Source of the DNA: Chara braunii
Taxonomy: Eukaryota > Streptophyta > Charophyceae > Charales > Characeae
Assembly (NCBI GenBank): GCA_003427395.1
Contig: BFEA01000414.1
Location: forward strand, 225,491 to 289,490
Direction: 5' to 3'
Length of the DNA: 64,000 nucleotides
Both the position numbers and the translations under genes were made by a program. The notes under the pieces are model-generated. The model was not told the origin of the DNA. It saw only the letters and a program-made list of their open reading frames with translations, and ran no database searches. Below are positions 9,426-21,200 of this stretch, one piece after another (positions within the stretch are counted from its first letter, which is position 1; the number at the start of each line of letters is the position of its first letter).

Positions 9426-10849
9426 CAGGTGGCGATTCTGGTAGTCCACTCTGAATAAGGGAGATTTTGCCTTGAGTCTACCTTTCTTTGGGCACTTGCT
9501 TAGAGGTAGGCGTAGATATAATTAACTAGGATGACTTGGGTAAGATCGTGATGTGGAGATTGCTCTCCATGGACTTATAGGTTTAGCCTGGGGCATTGAC
9601 CTATCATGTGTTACAGGTCCTCTTGATCGTTTGATTCAAGTTCAGGATTAGATTCAACTTGATCCCGTGAGGATCATCTTCTGTTATCACTGATAACAAT
9701 TATCACTGATATCAGGTCGGTTGCCTATCCGTCGGCTTGCGACTCCACTCAAATTCACTCCTGTCACTCAACCTAAAAGCTTTAGCCCTGTAGTTTATCT
9801 GTTTTGTTGTGTTTTTACCCGGACTTTATTGAATGGCCATTTAACAAAGATACTGAGTATTTTTATTGCGGGGAGGTTGCACTGAGGTTGAGGTTTGCAT
9901 GGCTAAAGCAAGGGGTATGAGTGCAGAGAATGGTTGAAGTTGACCCCGTGTAGTGTTTGGACTCTGGTTGAATCTCTGATGTGATTGTAGGTATACTTAG
10001 TGATTCGGACCTGGGATTTGATTGTCTGTGCTCACATAAATACATATATGGTTGAGAGGAGCCCCACTGTGACTATGAGAAGTGATCGTCCTATATAACT
10101 AACCCTTATATATTCATGAGTGCCCTGGGTGTTTGAAAGGCCAACGGTAGTTGTGCATAACGGTTAACCGGATTATGGCTTGAGAGAAAAGGAAGACCCT
10201 CTGTTATCCTTTGCTTTTTAGAGTTTTCGTGGTTGGACGTTATAGTCAGTGGCAGCCGTCAAAGTCAAACCCCTTGACTTCTGTTCGGGCCCGGAGTGGA
10301 ACTCACCTCCAGGGCAGTAAGAAACGACTGCCACCACAGGCATGGGCCTGTGTACCACCCGCTCTGCACAGAGTGCAAAAGAGGGTGTGTGGTCTTCAAC
10401 CGCGCATGGCGGTTGTCCAGCGTCGAGAGATTAACCCTCAAGGCGTGTGTCAGCCGACACTTGAGTGTCGAATGCGACCCTCGAGATTAACGAGAACCGC
10501 ACGAGTATGGGTACTACATAGTACGCCATCGTTGCGACTGCTTGCGCATGTTTGCATTTGCGAGTCGATATGAGTTAGCCCCGCGTCCGCGCGGTTTTAT
10601 ACTAAGTCTCGCGCACGACGCCCATTTGATTTCCGCATCGAAAAGTTATGGGTTGGCTACCGAGGGGCTAGGAGCATTGTCGCGTTGTTCGTGATGTGTC
10701 GTGCTGTATGTGTGTGTGTTCGTAAATTGGAGTGCGCGTGGTGTGTGGGATGCATCCTAGCCGATCGACGACGAGCCGCGCTGGGGACTTCAGCCCCCCA
10801 TGATGACGGTTCGCATGAGGGTCCGATAGAGCGTATTACCGCGCGTACC
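9426..10849 (+). repeat. I 5' LTR, rear part with short hairpins
   Basis: Perfect small stems occur, such as CGACACT/AGTGTCG (10455-10461/10464-10470) and GTACTA/TAGTAC (10511-10516/10519-10524). The section is about 93-95% identical to 24135-25546. No gene. Confidence 0.5.
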
Positions 10850-11235
10850 CCCTATGCTACAACGAATGAGAAACGCCCTCGGCTGGTCCACCTCTGCGAT
10901 TGCAACTGATTAGCTTTCGTACTGTGGACTGGTAGCTCGGCGGGGATACGCCCACCGAAGGGAGGTGACANNNNNNNNNNNNNNNNNNNNNNNNNNNNNN
11001 NNNNNNNNNNNNNNNNNNNNNNNNNNNNNNNNNNGGTGTAGGTAAGTCGTGCCTCGCGTAGGCCCTATCCTGTCGTAGGGGCTCGCGAGAGGTATGGCCG
11101 GCGCACTCGGCCGGAGCGGCTTGCGAAAGCTCCACATGTATAATTTGCGACGAAGGATTTAAACCAACTCCTGCGTGACGCGGCCGGGAGGGTCCCGCGC
11201 TGCCCTGGTGCGGTGCCGGACCGATGTGCTCGACA
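10850..11235 (+). promoter_or_regulatory. Conserved LTR-tail (U5-like) module, I 5' LTR
   Basis: It has the same order of short blocks as 1660-1972 and 55798-56116, with GGTAGCTCGGCGGGGATACG at 10931-10950. It ends CTCGACA directly before the primer site. A 64-base N run interrupts it. Confidence 0.6.
10971..11034. other. N gap (64 bases)
   Basis: The flanks match 25664 and onward in the 3' LTR, where only about ten bases separate them (ACTCCTGTAA). The true missing sequence is therefore probably about 10 bases. Confidence 0.85.
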
Positions 11236-11237
11236 GG

Positions 11238-11255
11238 TGGCGCCATTGCCGAGGA
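11238..11255 (+). promoter_or_regulatory. Primer binding site of I (tRNA-Asp)
   Basis: TGGCGCCATTGCCGAGGA starts two bases after the LTR end. It differs at two positions from the tRNA-Asp-complementary primer site known in plant Ty3/gypsy elements. Minus-strand DNA synthesis would start here. Confidence 0.85.
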
Positions 11256-13555
11256 AAACAGTTGCCTATCGTTGTCCCTGGTGGAACGACATCCGGGTAT
11301 TTGAAGTGAGAAAATAGGCAAATGAGAAGTTTTTGTTCGACTGTATGAGCGAGTTGCTAATATTATGATTATCGTTGGAGAAGTTGCAAGACTAAGAAGT
11401 CCTTAAAGATCGAGCCTAGATTTGAGGCTGGATGATGACTCAGGCGAGATGACCGCTTCTGCTTTATTGATTGGTTTAGGCAGAACGGTTGGTTACTGAC
11501 GATGTTGGATAAGGCATGAAGTGAGGGTTGATTGCGTGACTTGGTTTTGGTCGAGACGACTGGGTTTTGGTTGACGCGGTATGAGTAGCTCAAGAGTGAT
11601 AAGAGTTTTGATTATGTGTTCACGAGCCCTGACTGGCATAACGATAGCTGAAATTGATAACCCTTTTGATCAGATGGTCGGCGGATTGGGACGATGCTTT
11701 GCTTGCTTGACGTGGCTAAGGTTAAGCATCGCTATTGTGAGAGTTAGCCCTATGACGTACCCTTTTTGGACTGCCATAAGAGTCATCTGAGTGCTTGGGA
11801 AAGCATTGTAATACGGTTACATCAGAATGGAGTTAGGAATGAGTGAGATAGTATTCTTCTGCCAGGAGTTGAAAGTATAGTTTCTCTCTTGAGTGTCAGG
11901 CTAGGAGTCGTCTCAGCACTTTGAGGAGAGATGGGTTAAGGGAAGCTGGAAGCTTTTATGAGTATGGACTGAGATGTTCGAGTCTGGGTTCTAAGTGGTT
12001 GACCAATTTATATGACAATGGAAGATAGTAGATCTGTATGACATCTTCCCTATAAAAGTGGTATCTGACCCTAGAGGCAGTAAGAGTGACAGTGAAGGGG
12101 CTAACAATTAGGTCATCCCGTTTACTTTCGCTAGGACGAGGTGATGTTAGGCCTATACTTGTACCTTTTCAGGTTTTGACCATCCACTTGAATCTATATG
12201 GAATTTGAACTAAGGACTTGAGACTATTTTTCTCATGGACTTTCTTTTGAGTTATATGTTAAATTTATTCATATATGTCAGATTTTACTAAGTAAGCCTG
12301 TTTTATGTCTATTTATGTGAGGCTATATACTTGATGTCGTTTTGTCTGATGGGTATCCTTTTTTTTTTATGATATTCACATAGGTTATTTATCTGAAGTG
12401 TTGGTCTGAACCTATCAATCTGCAAGGATTTATATGAGCATCTCAAGTCCAAAATATCGATTTATGACTGACTGATGATGTTATATATTTGGATTGTTTT
12501 TCAAAAACGGGTAGAGGTATTGCACAGAATCCACGATGCAGATTTAGAGGTGAATGGAGTGACCGCTTCCTGGGATAAGGAATTGTCTCATGGAGTGGTC
12601 GATGTGTAAGGTCTGCCCTAAGGAAGATGACAATCCAATGTTATTATTTCCCTGAAAGATAGCTTTGAAGAAGTTATAGATTGTCTTGTAAGTAGTAGTG
12701 AGACCAACGCCAGAACTATGTTCCTGGTCCATAGTGGGGTATTGTTGTTGTATCTCCTGTGATAAAATAACTACACTACTACTGCAAAGGAGGAAAGTGT
12801 TTGAGCATTGTAAGACTCTGATCTATGAGGGAAACAGCTACTACGTGCCCCAAGAAAGTAGGGGGTGAATCCCTAACTTTCTTTGTGACAAGTGGGTTCA
12901 CCAGTACAGGACGAGACGGTACATCCCGAAGCGTGTATGGTGAGGTTGTTTACTTTGTCGGCAGAGGTCTGCAAGAAACGAGTGCTAGAATCGGAGGGAG
13001 CAGTAGTGAGGCTTAATCCTTGAGCGGGGCTCGAGGGTTTGAGATGCTATCCATTCTAAAAAGGGATTACATTGCCCCTCGGCACATTATACTTCTGTCG
13101 AAGCTGGGGAGTAAAGTGTGATGCGTTGGTTGTTGTTATGTCTGAGAATGTTATTGGTTAGTGATTTCATCTTTAATCATGAAATATATATCATATAATA
13201 TACTTGATGATATAAGTTTATCATCGTGAGGAAGTTGTATGTGTTTTTGGTAACGAACTAGTCTAAGCACGATGTATCTGATTTTATGAGCATTATTGTT
13301 GTCAACTACTAAAATGATATATCATTTTTCCATGAGATATTATTATTATAAAATATTTTCGATATCTGTGACTGAACGATTATTATAATATATTACCATA
13401 AGTTTCTCTAAGAAGGATGGTTCTCTAAGTGGGATGGTCGCAGACGCTGGAAGGGACAAAAGTTTAGTGAAAGGTGACTTAAGGTTAAGGCTTTAGCAAG
13501 TTGAGGTCGTAGAATGCGATTGTCAGCATGGTAACCGAAGGCGTATGCTGGACGT
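11256..13555 (+). other. I untranslated leader
   Basis: There is no supported gene over 2.3 kb. The part 12540-13110 is homologous to 60620-61170 in Z, including a shared 'gttcctggtccatagtg' and a closing block around GAGCGGGGCTC. It is therefore a conserved leader module upstream of ORF0, perhaps for packaging or translation. The stretch 13140-13400 is AT-rich. Confidence 0.5.
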
Positions 13556-14275
13556 TTGTCTATGATGGACAGAATCCAGACAAATCGAAGGCAACTCAGG
13601 ATGCCTTACGCACGGGAAGACCCGCGTATGCTCGGGCCAGTTGAGAAAGAAGGAGGGCCCGAGGTGTCTTTACCCAGGCGGGTCAGAGCAGGAAAGTACT
13701 TCTCTTCATGGTGGGGCATGCTGATGAGCACGGACATCTTTGTCTTGATCGAGTCTGGGTTTGATGATGAGCGGGACTGTGCAATTGTCAGGGTGACCCT
13801 GTACGCCTCTGCCAACTTTTGGGTCGAGCATGGGATAGAGTTGGCGCTTGGGCACGGAAGCCTGCTTGCTAGGCCGCTGAGGGTAGCCGAGGCAGCTGCA
13901 GCTAAATGGGTGAGGGAAGTGTCCCCGGATAGAGAAGAGCAAGTATTAACCCGTATAGAAGTCAAGTGCGCGGGAGAGTTCGCACTCCCATCAGCTCCAC
14001 TGCGAGTTACCCTACCTGAGTTCCTCATAGAGAAGAGTCTTGGTGGGCAGACGAGGGTAGAAGCGGCGGCTGAAGCGGCTTTGAGGATGCGAGGATGGGA
14101 ATATGGGCGCGACACCTGTGAATTGGTATATGGTTTGTACTTAGACCCAAAATTCTCGCCTTCTAGTCAGTGGCTTAGGAAAATAGCCAATATAGTTGAC
14201 GTATACGTTATTTCTCATGACCCGAATGAGGAGATTGGAGACTGGGATGAGTTTCGAGCAGCAGTGGTCCATTAG
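13556..14275 (+). CDS. ORF0 of element I: uncharacterised retroelement protein, 239 aa
   Basis: I do not recognise the family. The frame is open for 239 codons with an ATG start and ends 178 bases before gag. It is homologous to 33853-34605 and to the truncated 33076-33579 in element Y. Shared features are a WWG motif near residue 50, an aromatic/acidic strand (FVLIE here, FVWVE in Y), RVTLY followed by an aromatic-containing segment, TLPEFLIEK followed by a Gly and Arg-Val-Glu segment, and a Tyr-rich GLYLDPK segment. No signal peptide or membrane segment is seen. It could be an extra Gag-like or accessory protein. Retention of an intact frame beside a decayed gag is notable. Function unknown. 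Confidence 0.65.
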   Translation: MSMMDRIQTNRRQLRMPYAREDPRMLGPVEKEGGPEVSLPRRVRAGKYFSSWWGMLMSTDIFVLIESGFDDERDCAIVRVTLYASANFWVEHGIELALGHGSLLARPLRVAEAAAAKWVREVSPDREEQVLTRIEVKCAGEFALPSAPLRVTLPEFLIEKSLGGQTRVEAAAEAALRMRGWEYGRDTCELVYGLYLDPKFSPSSQWLRKIANIVDVYVISHDPNEEIGDWDEFRAAVVH

Positions 14276-14453
14276 GAGGGGTCTTCACCTTCTCACTAAG
14301 TGAATTTGTCCTCGGCTTGGCTATGGTCGTCCTCATGCTTAACGTAGTAGTGCTTGCTACTATCTGCCTACAGTCAGCCGTAAGGGACCCTGCCTGTATA
14401 AAGTTTACACAGCGTACAAGTATTGCAAGAGTGAGTGTAGGTATAAGCTTGTC

Positions 14454-15263
14454 ATGATAGGCTATGTTTTTGATGAGTGGTTCTTCTCGGATCTCGGTCC
14501 TAATCAAAGGTTGTTTGTTCAACAAGAGACAGGATCGAAGGAATCCGATATGGAAGGCCTGCGAAAGGAGGATGCAGTCAAGGAGCCCGCTCATTTGCCC
14601 AATATGCGGGATTGGGAGCAAGCGAATGCACCCAAAGTGGAGATTGGCCTCTTTAATGGTCGTCATGTCTCTGGCTTCCTTGATAAAGTCAAACAGTTGG
14701 CATCTCAACACGAATGGAATGAAGAGCAGATGCTAAAGGAGGTCATAAAGTTTATCCACGTAGACCTGAAGGAAGAAGTCAGTGGATTGATCGAAAGGAC
14801 AAAGTCATCGTGGAGAAGGTTCCATGATGACATGAGGAATAAGTACCGGCTGGGTGAGGAACAGTTGACCAGGGATGATCTTGAGAAGACGGAACGGTAT
14901 GATTACTCGTCAGCAGGACAATTTCTGACAGAATATGAGCGTGCTTCATATAAGGTTTGGGCATTGTCAGAGCACGACAAGTGTTTTTTCTTCCTCATGC
15001 ATTTCTCAGGTGCAGAGAAGCGAGACCTGATTCGGGGGACAGGAGGAAGACTTATATGGGACAAGATACGAGGAAACTTTGTAAAAGGAGATTTTGATCA
15101 GGGCCTCTGTTATATTCTGCGTGAGGCGAGGGAAAGAAAGAAATTGAGGGATTGCGAGAAGAGAGATGAAGGCAAGAGGGTAGTTGAGGAAGAAGAGGAG
15201 TATGAGTCTCCCTGGTCATCAGAGGCTCGGTCTGCAGGGCCATCTTCTTCCCCTGCGCGGTAA
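14454..15263 (+). CDS. gag: gag-like protein of element I (capsid region), 269 aa
   Basis: This is a Ty3/gypsy-type Gag. It begins at an ATG at 14454, but a start at 14550 (MEGLRKED) aligns better with the Y gag start at 34896. The capsid-like part has a PKVEIGLFNG segment, a predicted helical stretch and a YRLGEEQLTRDDL segment, matching YKMGDGLLTIDHL in Y. The C-terminus is Glu/Lys-rich and stops at 15263 before the zinc knuckle, which lies downstream in another frame. The protein is therefore truncated compared with a complete Gag. It presumably builds particles, but loss of the nucleocapsid in frame suggests decay. Confidence 0.65.
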   Translation: MIGYVFDEWFFSDLGPNQRLFVQQETGSKESDMEGLRKEDAVKEPAHLPNMRDWEQANAPKVEIGLFNGRHVSGFLDKVKQLASQHEWNEEQMLKEVIKFIHVDLKEEVSGLIERTKSSWRRFHDDMRNKYRLGEEQLTRDDLEKTERYDYSSAGQFLTEYERASYKVWALSEHDKCFFFLMHFSGAEKRDLIRGTGGRLIWDKIRGNFVKGDFDQGLCYILREARERKKLRDCEKRDEGKRVVEEEEEYESPWSSEARSAGPSSSPAR

Positions 15264-15598
15264 GAGTCACAAGGAAGTGTGGTCACAAGGAAGTGTGGTG
15301 GGAAAAAGAAGTTGGATGGGGCGCAGAAAGAAGAGAATGCGAGATCGGTAGTCGAAGGTAGTATGTGATTTTTGTGGGGAGGTCGGCCATACACCTCGCA
15401 GATGTAAGAAAGCGAGACAAGCCCGAAGAGAAGAAAAGGAGAGGGGCGATAGGGAAAGGGGCGCGATCGACCCGGTATAATCTAGGCTCAGTGGAAGGTA
15501 GAGAGGGTAAGTTCAAGCGGATTAAACCATGGGATTTGATTGCGAGGCGGAGAGAACAGGCTGGAGAGGGGTTTCACAATAATGGTCCGGTAAAGTGA
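15264..15598 (+). pseudogene. Detached nucleocapsid zinc knuckle of I gag
   Basis: In a frame different from gag, 15364-15405 encodes a perfect C-x2-C-x4-H-x4-C knuckle (CDFCGEVGHTPRRC) followed by a basic tail. A stop at 15349-15351 and the frame change separate it from the capsid, so it is a relic of the Gag C-terminus. No protease or RT follows. Confidence 0.7.
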
Positions 15599-16173
15599 CT
15601 TAGGATGTAGATAGCTCAGCCTTATAGGTAAGACCAGGAGGTGATGAGTAAGTAGGGACTGGTTTGCCTATACGTCAGTGCATAGCTAGGTATAGCCACG
15701 ACTAGCTTGTCCGTCTGTACATATGCAGATCGTTGTACTGGACGAATCATTTGTTTCCTCTTTTTGGTGTGATTTAGATGGTTATGTCCAGATGTGTGAT
15801 ATGTGGGCAGAGTGGGACGCGAGGGCTGGGTACCTATGTTATTTTTGAGAGAGACATTTTATCCTGGAGTACATATTGAGTTGAGACCCTATGAGGTTTG
15901 GTTTTTGTGATGATCACTATCACTCTCACGTGTGTGGTTTTATCCTGATTAATGTTGGCTTTGCGTGGAAGATGTGCGAATGTGCGGCATGTAAAGCTGC
16001 CTACTCCTCGGTATACTCGTGCGACCTGCCCCCGGGCAGCTGATAGGGCAGAGTATAAGGGGAGGAAGCGCAGCCTGTTTGTGAAAAGTTGTGAGGATTT
16101 TACCGGTTGTTGATTGTTTAAGTGTGATGAGGACCCATAAGATGATCTCTCAGTGATGTTTGTTTTATGATGA
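15599..16173 (+). other. I internal region with no gene seen
   Basis: I see no ORF or motif. This is where pol would be expected, so it marks the loss of pol. Confidence 0.5.
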
Positions 16174-16460
16174 GCCCCCCTTGGATTTTGGAGAAGGGGA
16201 TATTTTGTGATGTTCTGTGTTATAATGAGACCCCTCGTGATTTTTTGAGCAGGGGATGTTGTGTATTATAATGAGACCCCCTCGAATTTTTGAGGAGGGG
16301 AAGTTTGGTTTATATGATGAGACCCCTCGTGATTTTTGGAAGAGGGGGTGCTTTGTTCTGTGACGAGACCCCTCGTGATTTTTGGAAGAGGGGATGTTTT
16401 GTTTTATGATGAGAGTCCCTTGGATTTTTGGAAAAGGGGATGTTTTTGTTGTTGGAAGAC
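16174..16460 (+). repeat. Six degenerate ~46-bp tandem repeats with CCCCTC/GAGGGG stem
   Basis: Units start at about 16174, 16228, 16274, 16320, 16365 and 16411. Each has GAGACCCCTCGTGATTTTTG or a variant, then GGAAGAGGGG, giving a 5-6 bp stem, then a T-rich spacer ending near ATGAT. Related CCCCTCG...CGAGGGG pairs occur singly in Y (43789-43898) and Z (62022-62144), so a single module has been amplified here. Confidence 0.75.
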
Positions 16461-16799
16461 TCACCTTCAAAGGTGAGTACACTGATTTATGGCATGGTAA
16501 GTTTCTAATGAGTGAAAAAGTCTGACGAAAAGGGCCACTTTTGCTTGAAATGTTTGAGAAGGTCGCAATGAGTGCAGGGCGAGAGATGTCTCAGGACGGG
16601 TGGTTGTTGGCTCTGATAAAGTCCGGCGTCACGGCCTGGTGGACCTAGCGGTGATTTTGTTTGTGAGCGTGCGAAGGGTGTCATGCCTGTTGTGGAAGGG
16701 CTGGTAAATGCCTTCAGACCTCTGCGTGATCGCGTAGTGGGCTTGTGATTCTGTTTTGCGACGCTCCGTCTAACCACATGTGCTAGTTCTGGGACATAT

Positions 16800-17549
16800 T
16801 GAGGAATGCCAAACTAAACGGTAAAGGTTAATACCTCTAGGGCGTAACCCCATTGGATGGCTGCTAGCCGGCGCAACCTGGCTGCGGGACCGTGTGGGTA
16901 AGAGTTTAAGGGGGGTTGCCTACCCCAGTGAAATTGCTCCGCGAGATAGTGATGGTTGGGAATTTTTGGGGGATCCTGATTGAATGTTTATCAGGAGAAA
17001 ACCTATCGTTGCGCAACCAACGAGGGTACTGCCGTTCAATAACAATGAGGTGGGCCGTAGTCCTGGTCCGATCAGTCAGGATATGGTGGGCCATGATGGA
17101 GACCTAGCCTTTATGTACTAGACTGCAGAAAGAGCTGAGTGGATATTAAGTATACATATATATGTATGTGTATTTGATTGCGAGAGACTTTTTGAGAAGG
17201 AAGGCGAGAATGCCTTCAAAGGTCTCGGTCAGGGCCCGCGTCCCTAGTTTTGGCCAGGACTAGGGACACCCAACGAGAAGCCGAACGTTGTCTAGGACCG
17301 GGAAGAGGACGATTGGGAAGGTCTTTGGAACTTATGTTGTCGGCGCCCTAATTTCTGGGCGGTGAGAGGTCCGGGTTAGAAACCTAGCAGCATATAGTTG
17401 TGGAGGCACGGTTTGATGGAGGCCTCTACCCTGTGTTTGTCGGCTAATCGGATTGGCTCCTTTCTCGTCAGCATTTGGGGTGTGGATGAATTTATAGCTT
17501 TCTGATTTGGCGAAGCGACCGGGACGTCGCTTAATATGGTCCGGTAAGC
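16800..17549 (+). other. 3' internal module of I
   Basis: It is homologous in order of blocks to 43970-44739 (Y) and 62220-63230 (Z). Shared elements are CGTAAC...TGGCTGCTA, a GCGCAACCAACGAGGG-type site and GGTCCGGGTTAGAAACC (17371-17387), which corresponds to the T-arm half of the tRNA-like structure in Y and Z. The 5' half of that structure is not recognisable here. Confidence 0.55.
17519..17549 (+). promoter_or_regulatory. Pre-LTR box of I
   Basis: CGGGACGTCGCTTAATATGG and the following purine-rich bases directly precede the 3' LTR. The same box precedes the LTRs at 44740 and 63231. By position it should contain the plus-strand primer, although it is not a pure polypurine tract. Confidence 0.6.
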
Positions 17550-18047
17550 TGTCAGCTCGAATACCCTTACAAGGGTATCTGCCGTGGTTTTTGCGGCGAC
17601 AAAAAATAGTTCTGGTATAAAGTTTAAGAATATCGCGCTAGGGGCGGTCGCGTTTGTAAATTACGTTGACTGGATGGTTGACTAGAGTAAAGGGTGCGTG
17701 GGCGCGCAGGGTTAACGCGCGCGTGATTCCTTTCTGCTGTTGATTATAAAGACGGTCGGATATCGGTCGTTTTGTCGAATAATATTATTAATATTTATTT
17801 ATATTTAATTAAGCAGGAATTAGGGATGTTTTCGGCTGATTGGTACGTTTGACCGAGGCAAGCGCGCGTGCGAGAACGACGGCGTCGACGGCGACAGTGT
17901 GGTTGCGGTAGGTCTTGGCTCGCGGAGCGGCGCGAGTGGCGGTTGTGGTACAGCTTGGGAAGTTGGCGAAGACGCTAGGCGACCACGCGCACGGTTGTAG
18001 GCTGAGATGAGGCTCAGGCCAATCTCCCTGGGCCTGCGCGCAGCGCA

Positions 18048-18238
18048 GTATCGCCCTATATGGCACCCCGCGCATATTAGTCTCAGGCTTGGGCTCAACC
18101 CTATAGGTTGGGGCATGGGACTTATACCGTAGAGGTATGGGGNGTATCGCCCTATATGGCACCCCGCGCATATTAGTCTCAGGCTTGGGCTCAACCCTAT
18201 AGGTTGGGGCATGGGACTTATACCGTAGAGGTATGGGG
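18048..18238. repeat. 95-bp exact direct repeat separated by one N
   Basis: 18048-18142 and 18144-18238 are identical and joined by a single N at 18143. The 5' LTR has the sequence once. It is most simply an unmerged contig overlap. Confidence 0.85.
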
Positions 18239-21200
18239 ATTGAGGCCAGCGGCGGACGGTGGCGCNGGAGTAATGGAGCANCAAAGGAGCCGAGGGGCTN
18301 AGAGTCCCGNGGACTATNCCCCCCCCCTTAGTTNTGTCNAAGTAGTNCGGTGTCNGGCCCGTCCCGCAGGTNTAAGGGAGCGCTGGAAGGTCCNGCGGCC
18401 AGTCTTCCGGCGGTGCCCCCTCTACTTTTGGGGGTTTCTCCTAATATTTTTCTTGGGTTATAGGGGGTTGGCACCNTGCCGTTGGGGCCAACCNGTTGGG
18501 CTGCTGGCCCTGCTGGGACAGGCGCGCCCATGAATTAACGAGGTATGGATCCGAGTTTGGGCCTAGGCGGTAGAGCCTAGTGGCTGGAATCAGCTACCCA
18601 AAACTTGCAGGAGTCGGTCGGCCCGTTTGACCGTATCCCACGGCTGCCGTACAGCCCAATCCTTCGGGCCATCCGCTGAGTCCGGAAGCGGTGCGAGAAA
18701 GCTCGCCTGCCCACTGAGTAAAGACTGTGGGTGAAAATCCGGGATGAACCCGGACGCGGATCAGGCCGGGGGGGTGGGAGAAAGGGGTAGAGAGGCCGAA
18801 TGGCCCTTGGGAGTGTCGCGGGGCATTGCCCCGATCGTGTCCTTCGGGACATCTGTCAAAATTGGATCGATGCAGAGAAGATTAGCGAGGTCCCAGCGCT
18901 CACATAGAGTATGAGTCGCGGGGTGGCCCGAGCCCCGCGGTTGTTTCCTTTCGGGAGATGCCTTTTCTCTCATCCGATACTGCATGGTTGGGGGCACTGA
19001 CGGAGAGCAGCGCTGCGGGATAGCGGAGCGGGCTGGCGACGGGGTGAGTGGTTAGAGGGAGTCCGAAGGCACGCAGCGGAGGGAGACGAACCCGGACGGG
19101 GGGCGGTGCCGGGTGCGTGCGCAGCACAGTGGAGTTGTGGAGTGTTGTGGGCGCGGGTACTGAAGTAATACGGGAAGGCGAAGCCGACGGGTAAATTGCA
19201 GGAAATTAGCGAAATGAACCTGGTCGCATTTCGCGCCAGGGTGCACTCGCAGTGAACGGAGATGGCGGGTTGCGAGTGCTGGCGCAGCAGGAAAGCGGGA
19301 GCATGCACGATTAAGGGACGTTTCGGGCAGAGAGAGTGGCGGCTTGGGGTTTTTTGCATCAGGCAAACGCAATGGCGCGGTTGGATTTAGCTGTAAGTTA
19401 GTAGCTTAGTCGGGGTAGGAGTTAGAGGGTGCGTGATAGCTCGGGAGCTTTAGCTATGGACGAAAGAGAAGGATCGATATCTTAATCGATTCTCCACGGA
19501 ATAGGGTGGGGGAAAAAGTGAAACAGGGGTTTTGGGGAGAGGCGATTTGGATAGTAGAGTTAGTTTTTGTAGTAAGTTAGTAGATTAGTAGTTAGTAAAG
19601 AAAGGAGGTGCGTCGGGCTATGGCGGAGTGTCGAGGGAGAGAAGTGTTAGGGAGAGTGTCGGGGCCGTCGGGTGGAGAGAGCGAGGCCGCTGTGATAGNN
19701 GGCACTGCGCTAGCCTAGCGNGCGACACANCGGCAGGGCNACAGGCGCTAAGNCAAGGCANAGCAGCGAGGCGGAGCCAGNGCNGAGGGACGGGCTGCAG
19801 TNGGGGATGCACNNGGACGCTATCTNCGTCCGGATCCGTTCACATGTNGATGATGGTGAAGGAGGCGACGGGGCAGCGGGTATGGCGCAGNAGGATANGC
19901 ATAGTTCACTCGATCCATTACGGAATCAGGNGACTGGAGGGTTGAGTTCGGGGGTTTGGCACGAGGCGAGTCCGTTGGTGAGATCTGAAAGGAGGGAAAA
20001 TCAGTGCGAAGAGAGGTCAGTGAAAAGGATGGTCCGCGGAGATATGGCGGAAACCATGAATGGCAGGGTAGAAAGTTGCGTAGTTCACCTTTTCCTTGAT
20101 AAAAACTGGCGGACGAAGATGCCAGTTAGAGGTTTTTGGGAGGGGCGAAATCAGATATGCAGTTAGTTTGAGTGATGAGTTAGTGTAGGGAGAGTTAGTA
20201 AAGAAAGAAGGTGCGGGAAGATATGGCAGAAACGGGGAGAAGATGATGATTTCACCCGTTTCTCGATGAAAACGGGTGAGGGAGGATGTTATTCCGATGT
20301 TTTAGATCCAGGCGACCACGAATCCGTGGTCAGTTCAGCCAGAGACCTTGTGGATTAGGAGGTTAGTGGAGGAGGACATGCGTGAGAGTGACGAGCTAAA
20401 GTGATATGCTGGGGACGGAAAGTAGAGCTTTTTCACTCGAATTTTTATGAGATCGGGTGAAACAAGGTTGTAGATAGGGGTTTTTTGGTGCTACAAATCT
20501 AATGGTATTAGTAGTTTTAGGCGTTTGTTAGTAGTCTCGACGAGGTCGGTAGTAAAGGCTGTGCGAGGGGGAAGGTTACACACCGATGATGAACCTCCCT
20601 GCGTTCTAGCGGAAGATTCATTTGCTTCCTTTTCTTTTTGTGGCACTGGCTCAGACCGGGCACGACCTTCTGAAGGAGTGCGCCTTGAGAAAGAGAGAGA
20701 GAGGGAGGAAGGAAGAGACTTACCAGGTGGGGCGGTTGGTGTCGGGCAGCCACGACACGGAGTACGGTGAAGTTCACGTTGATTCTGATCTCACCACTTA
20801 GAGAAGTAACGCGGGACCAGTCACGGTATCGGGGAATTACCTGTAGGCCGGTGCGTTGGTCATCCTATCGGCAGAAGTGGCCGGTCCTTATCTCTCTGCG
20901 CGCATGGCTGGAAAGGTCGCGCGTAGTTCCATGTCTGACCGGTGAGTTCGCGGACACTGTGGCCCCGCTAAGGATGGAAATCTTTCGTCCCCGTGTGCAT
21001 GTACGCGTGACGACATTTGCATCTGACGGGTCCTCAATCCATACTGACGCCAGGGATATCTGTCGAGACGTCTGTCCGTCACAGGACAGGGTGAAGCAGG
21101 AAGGGTGTGAGGCCGCTTGCAGTAGCCAGTATAAGTCGGGCGGCATTCATATCACTCTGCCCTTGCTGCAGGGAGGGAAGACTACGAGATAACACGGGGC

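Larger units (their letters stand above)
2935..11235 (+). repeat. I 5' LTR (8,301 bp)
   Basis: It is bounded by TGTC and GACA and matches 17550-25876 throughout. Identity is patchy: about 90% in the first 300 bases, near 100% from 3490 to 7900, then 93-97% toward the end. It contains hairpin arrays, two tandem-repeat sections and the LTR-tail module. Short ORFs occur, for example at 6058-6483, but none resembles a known protein. Confidence 0.8.
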
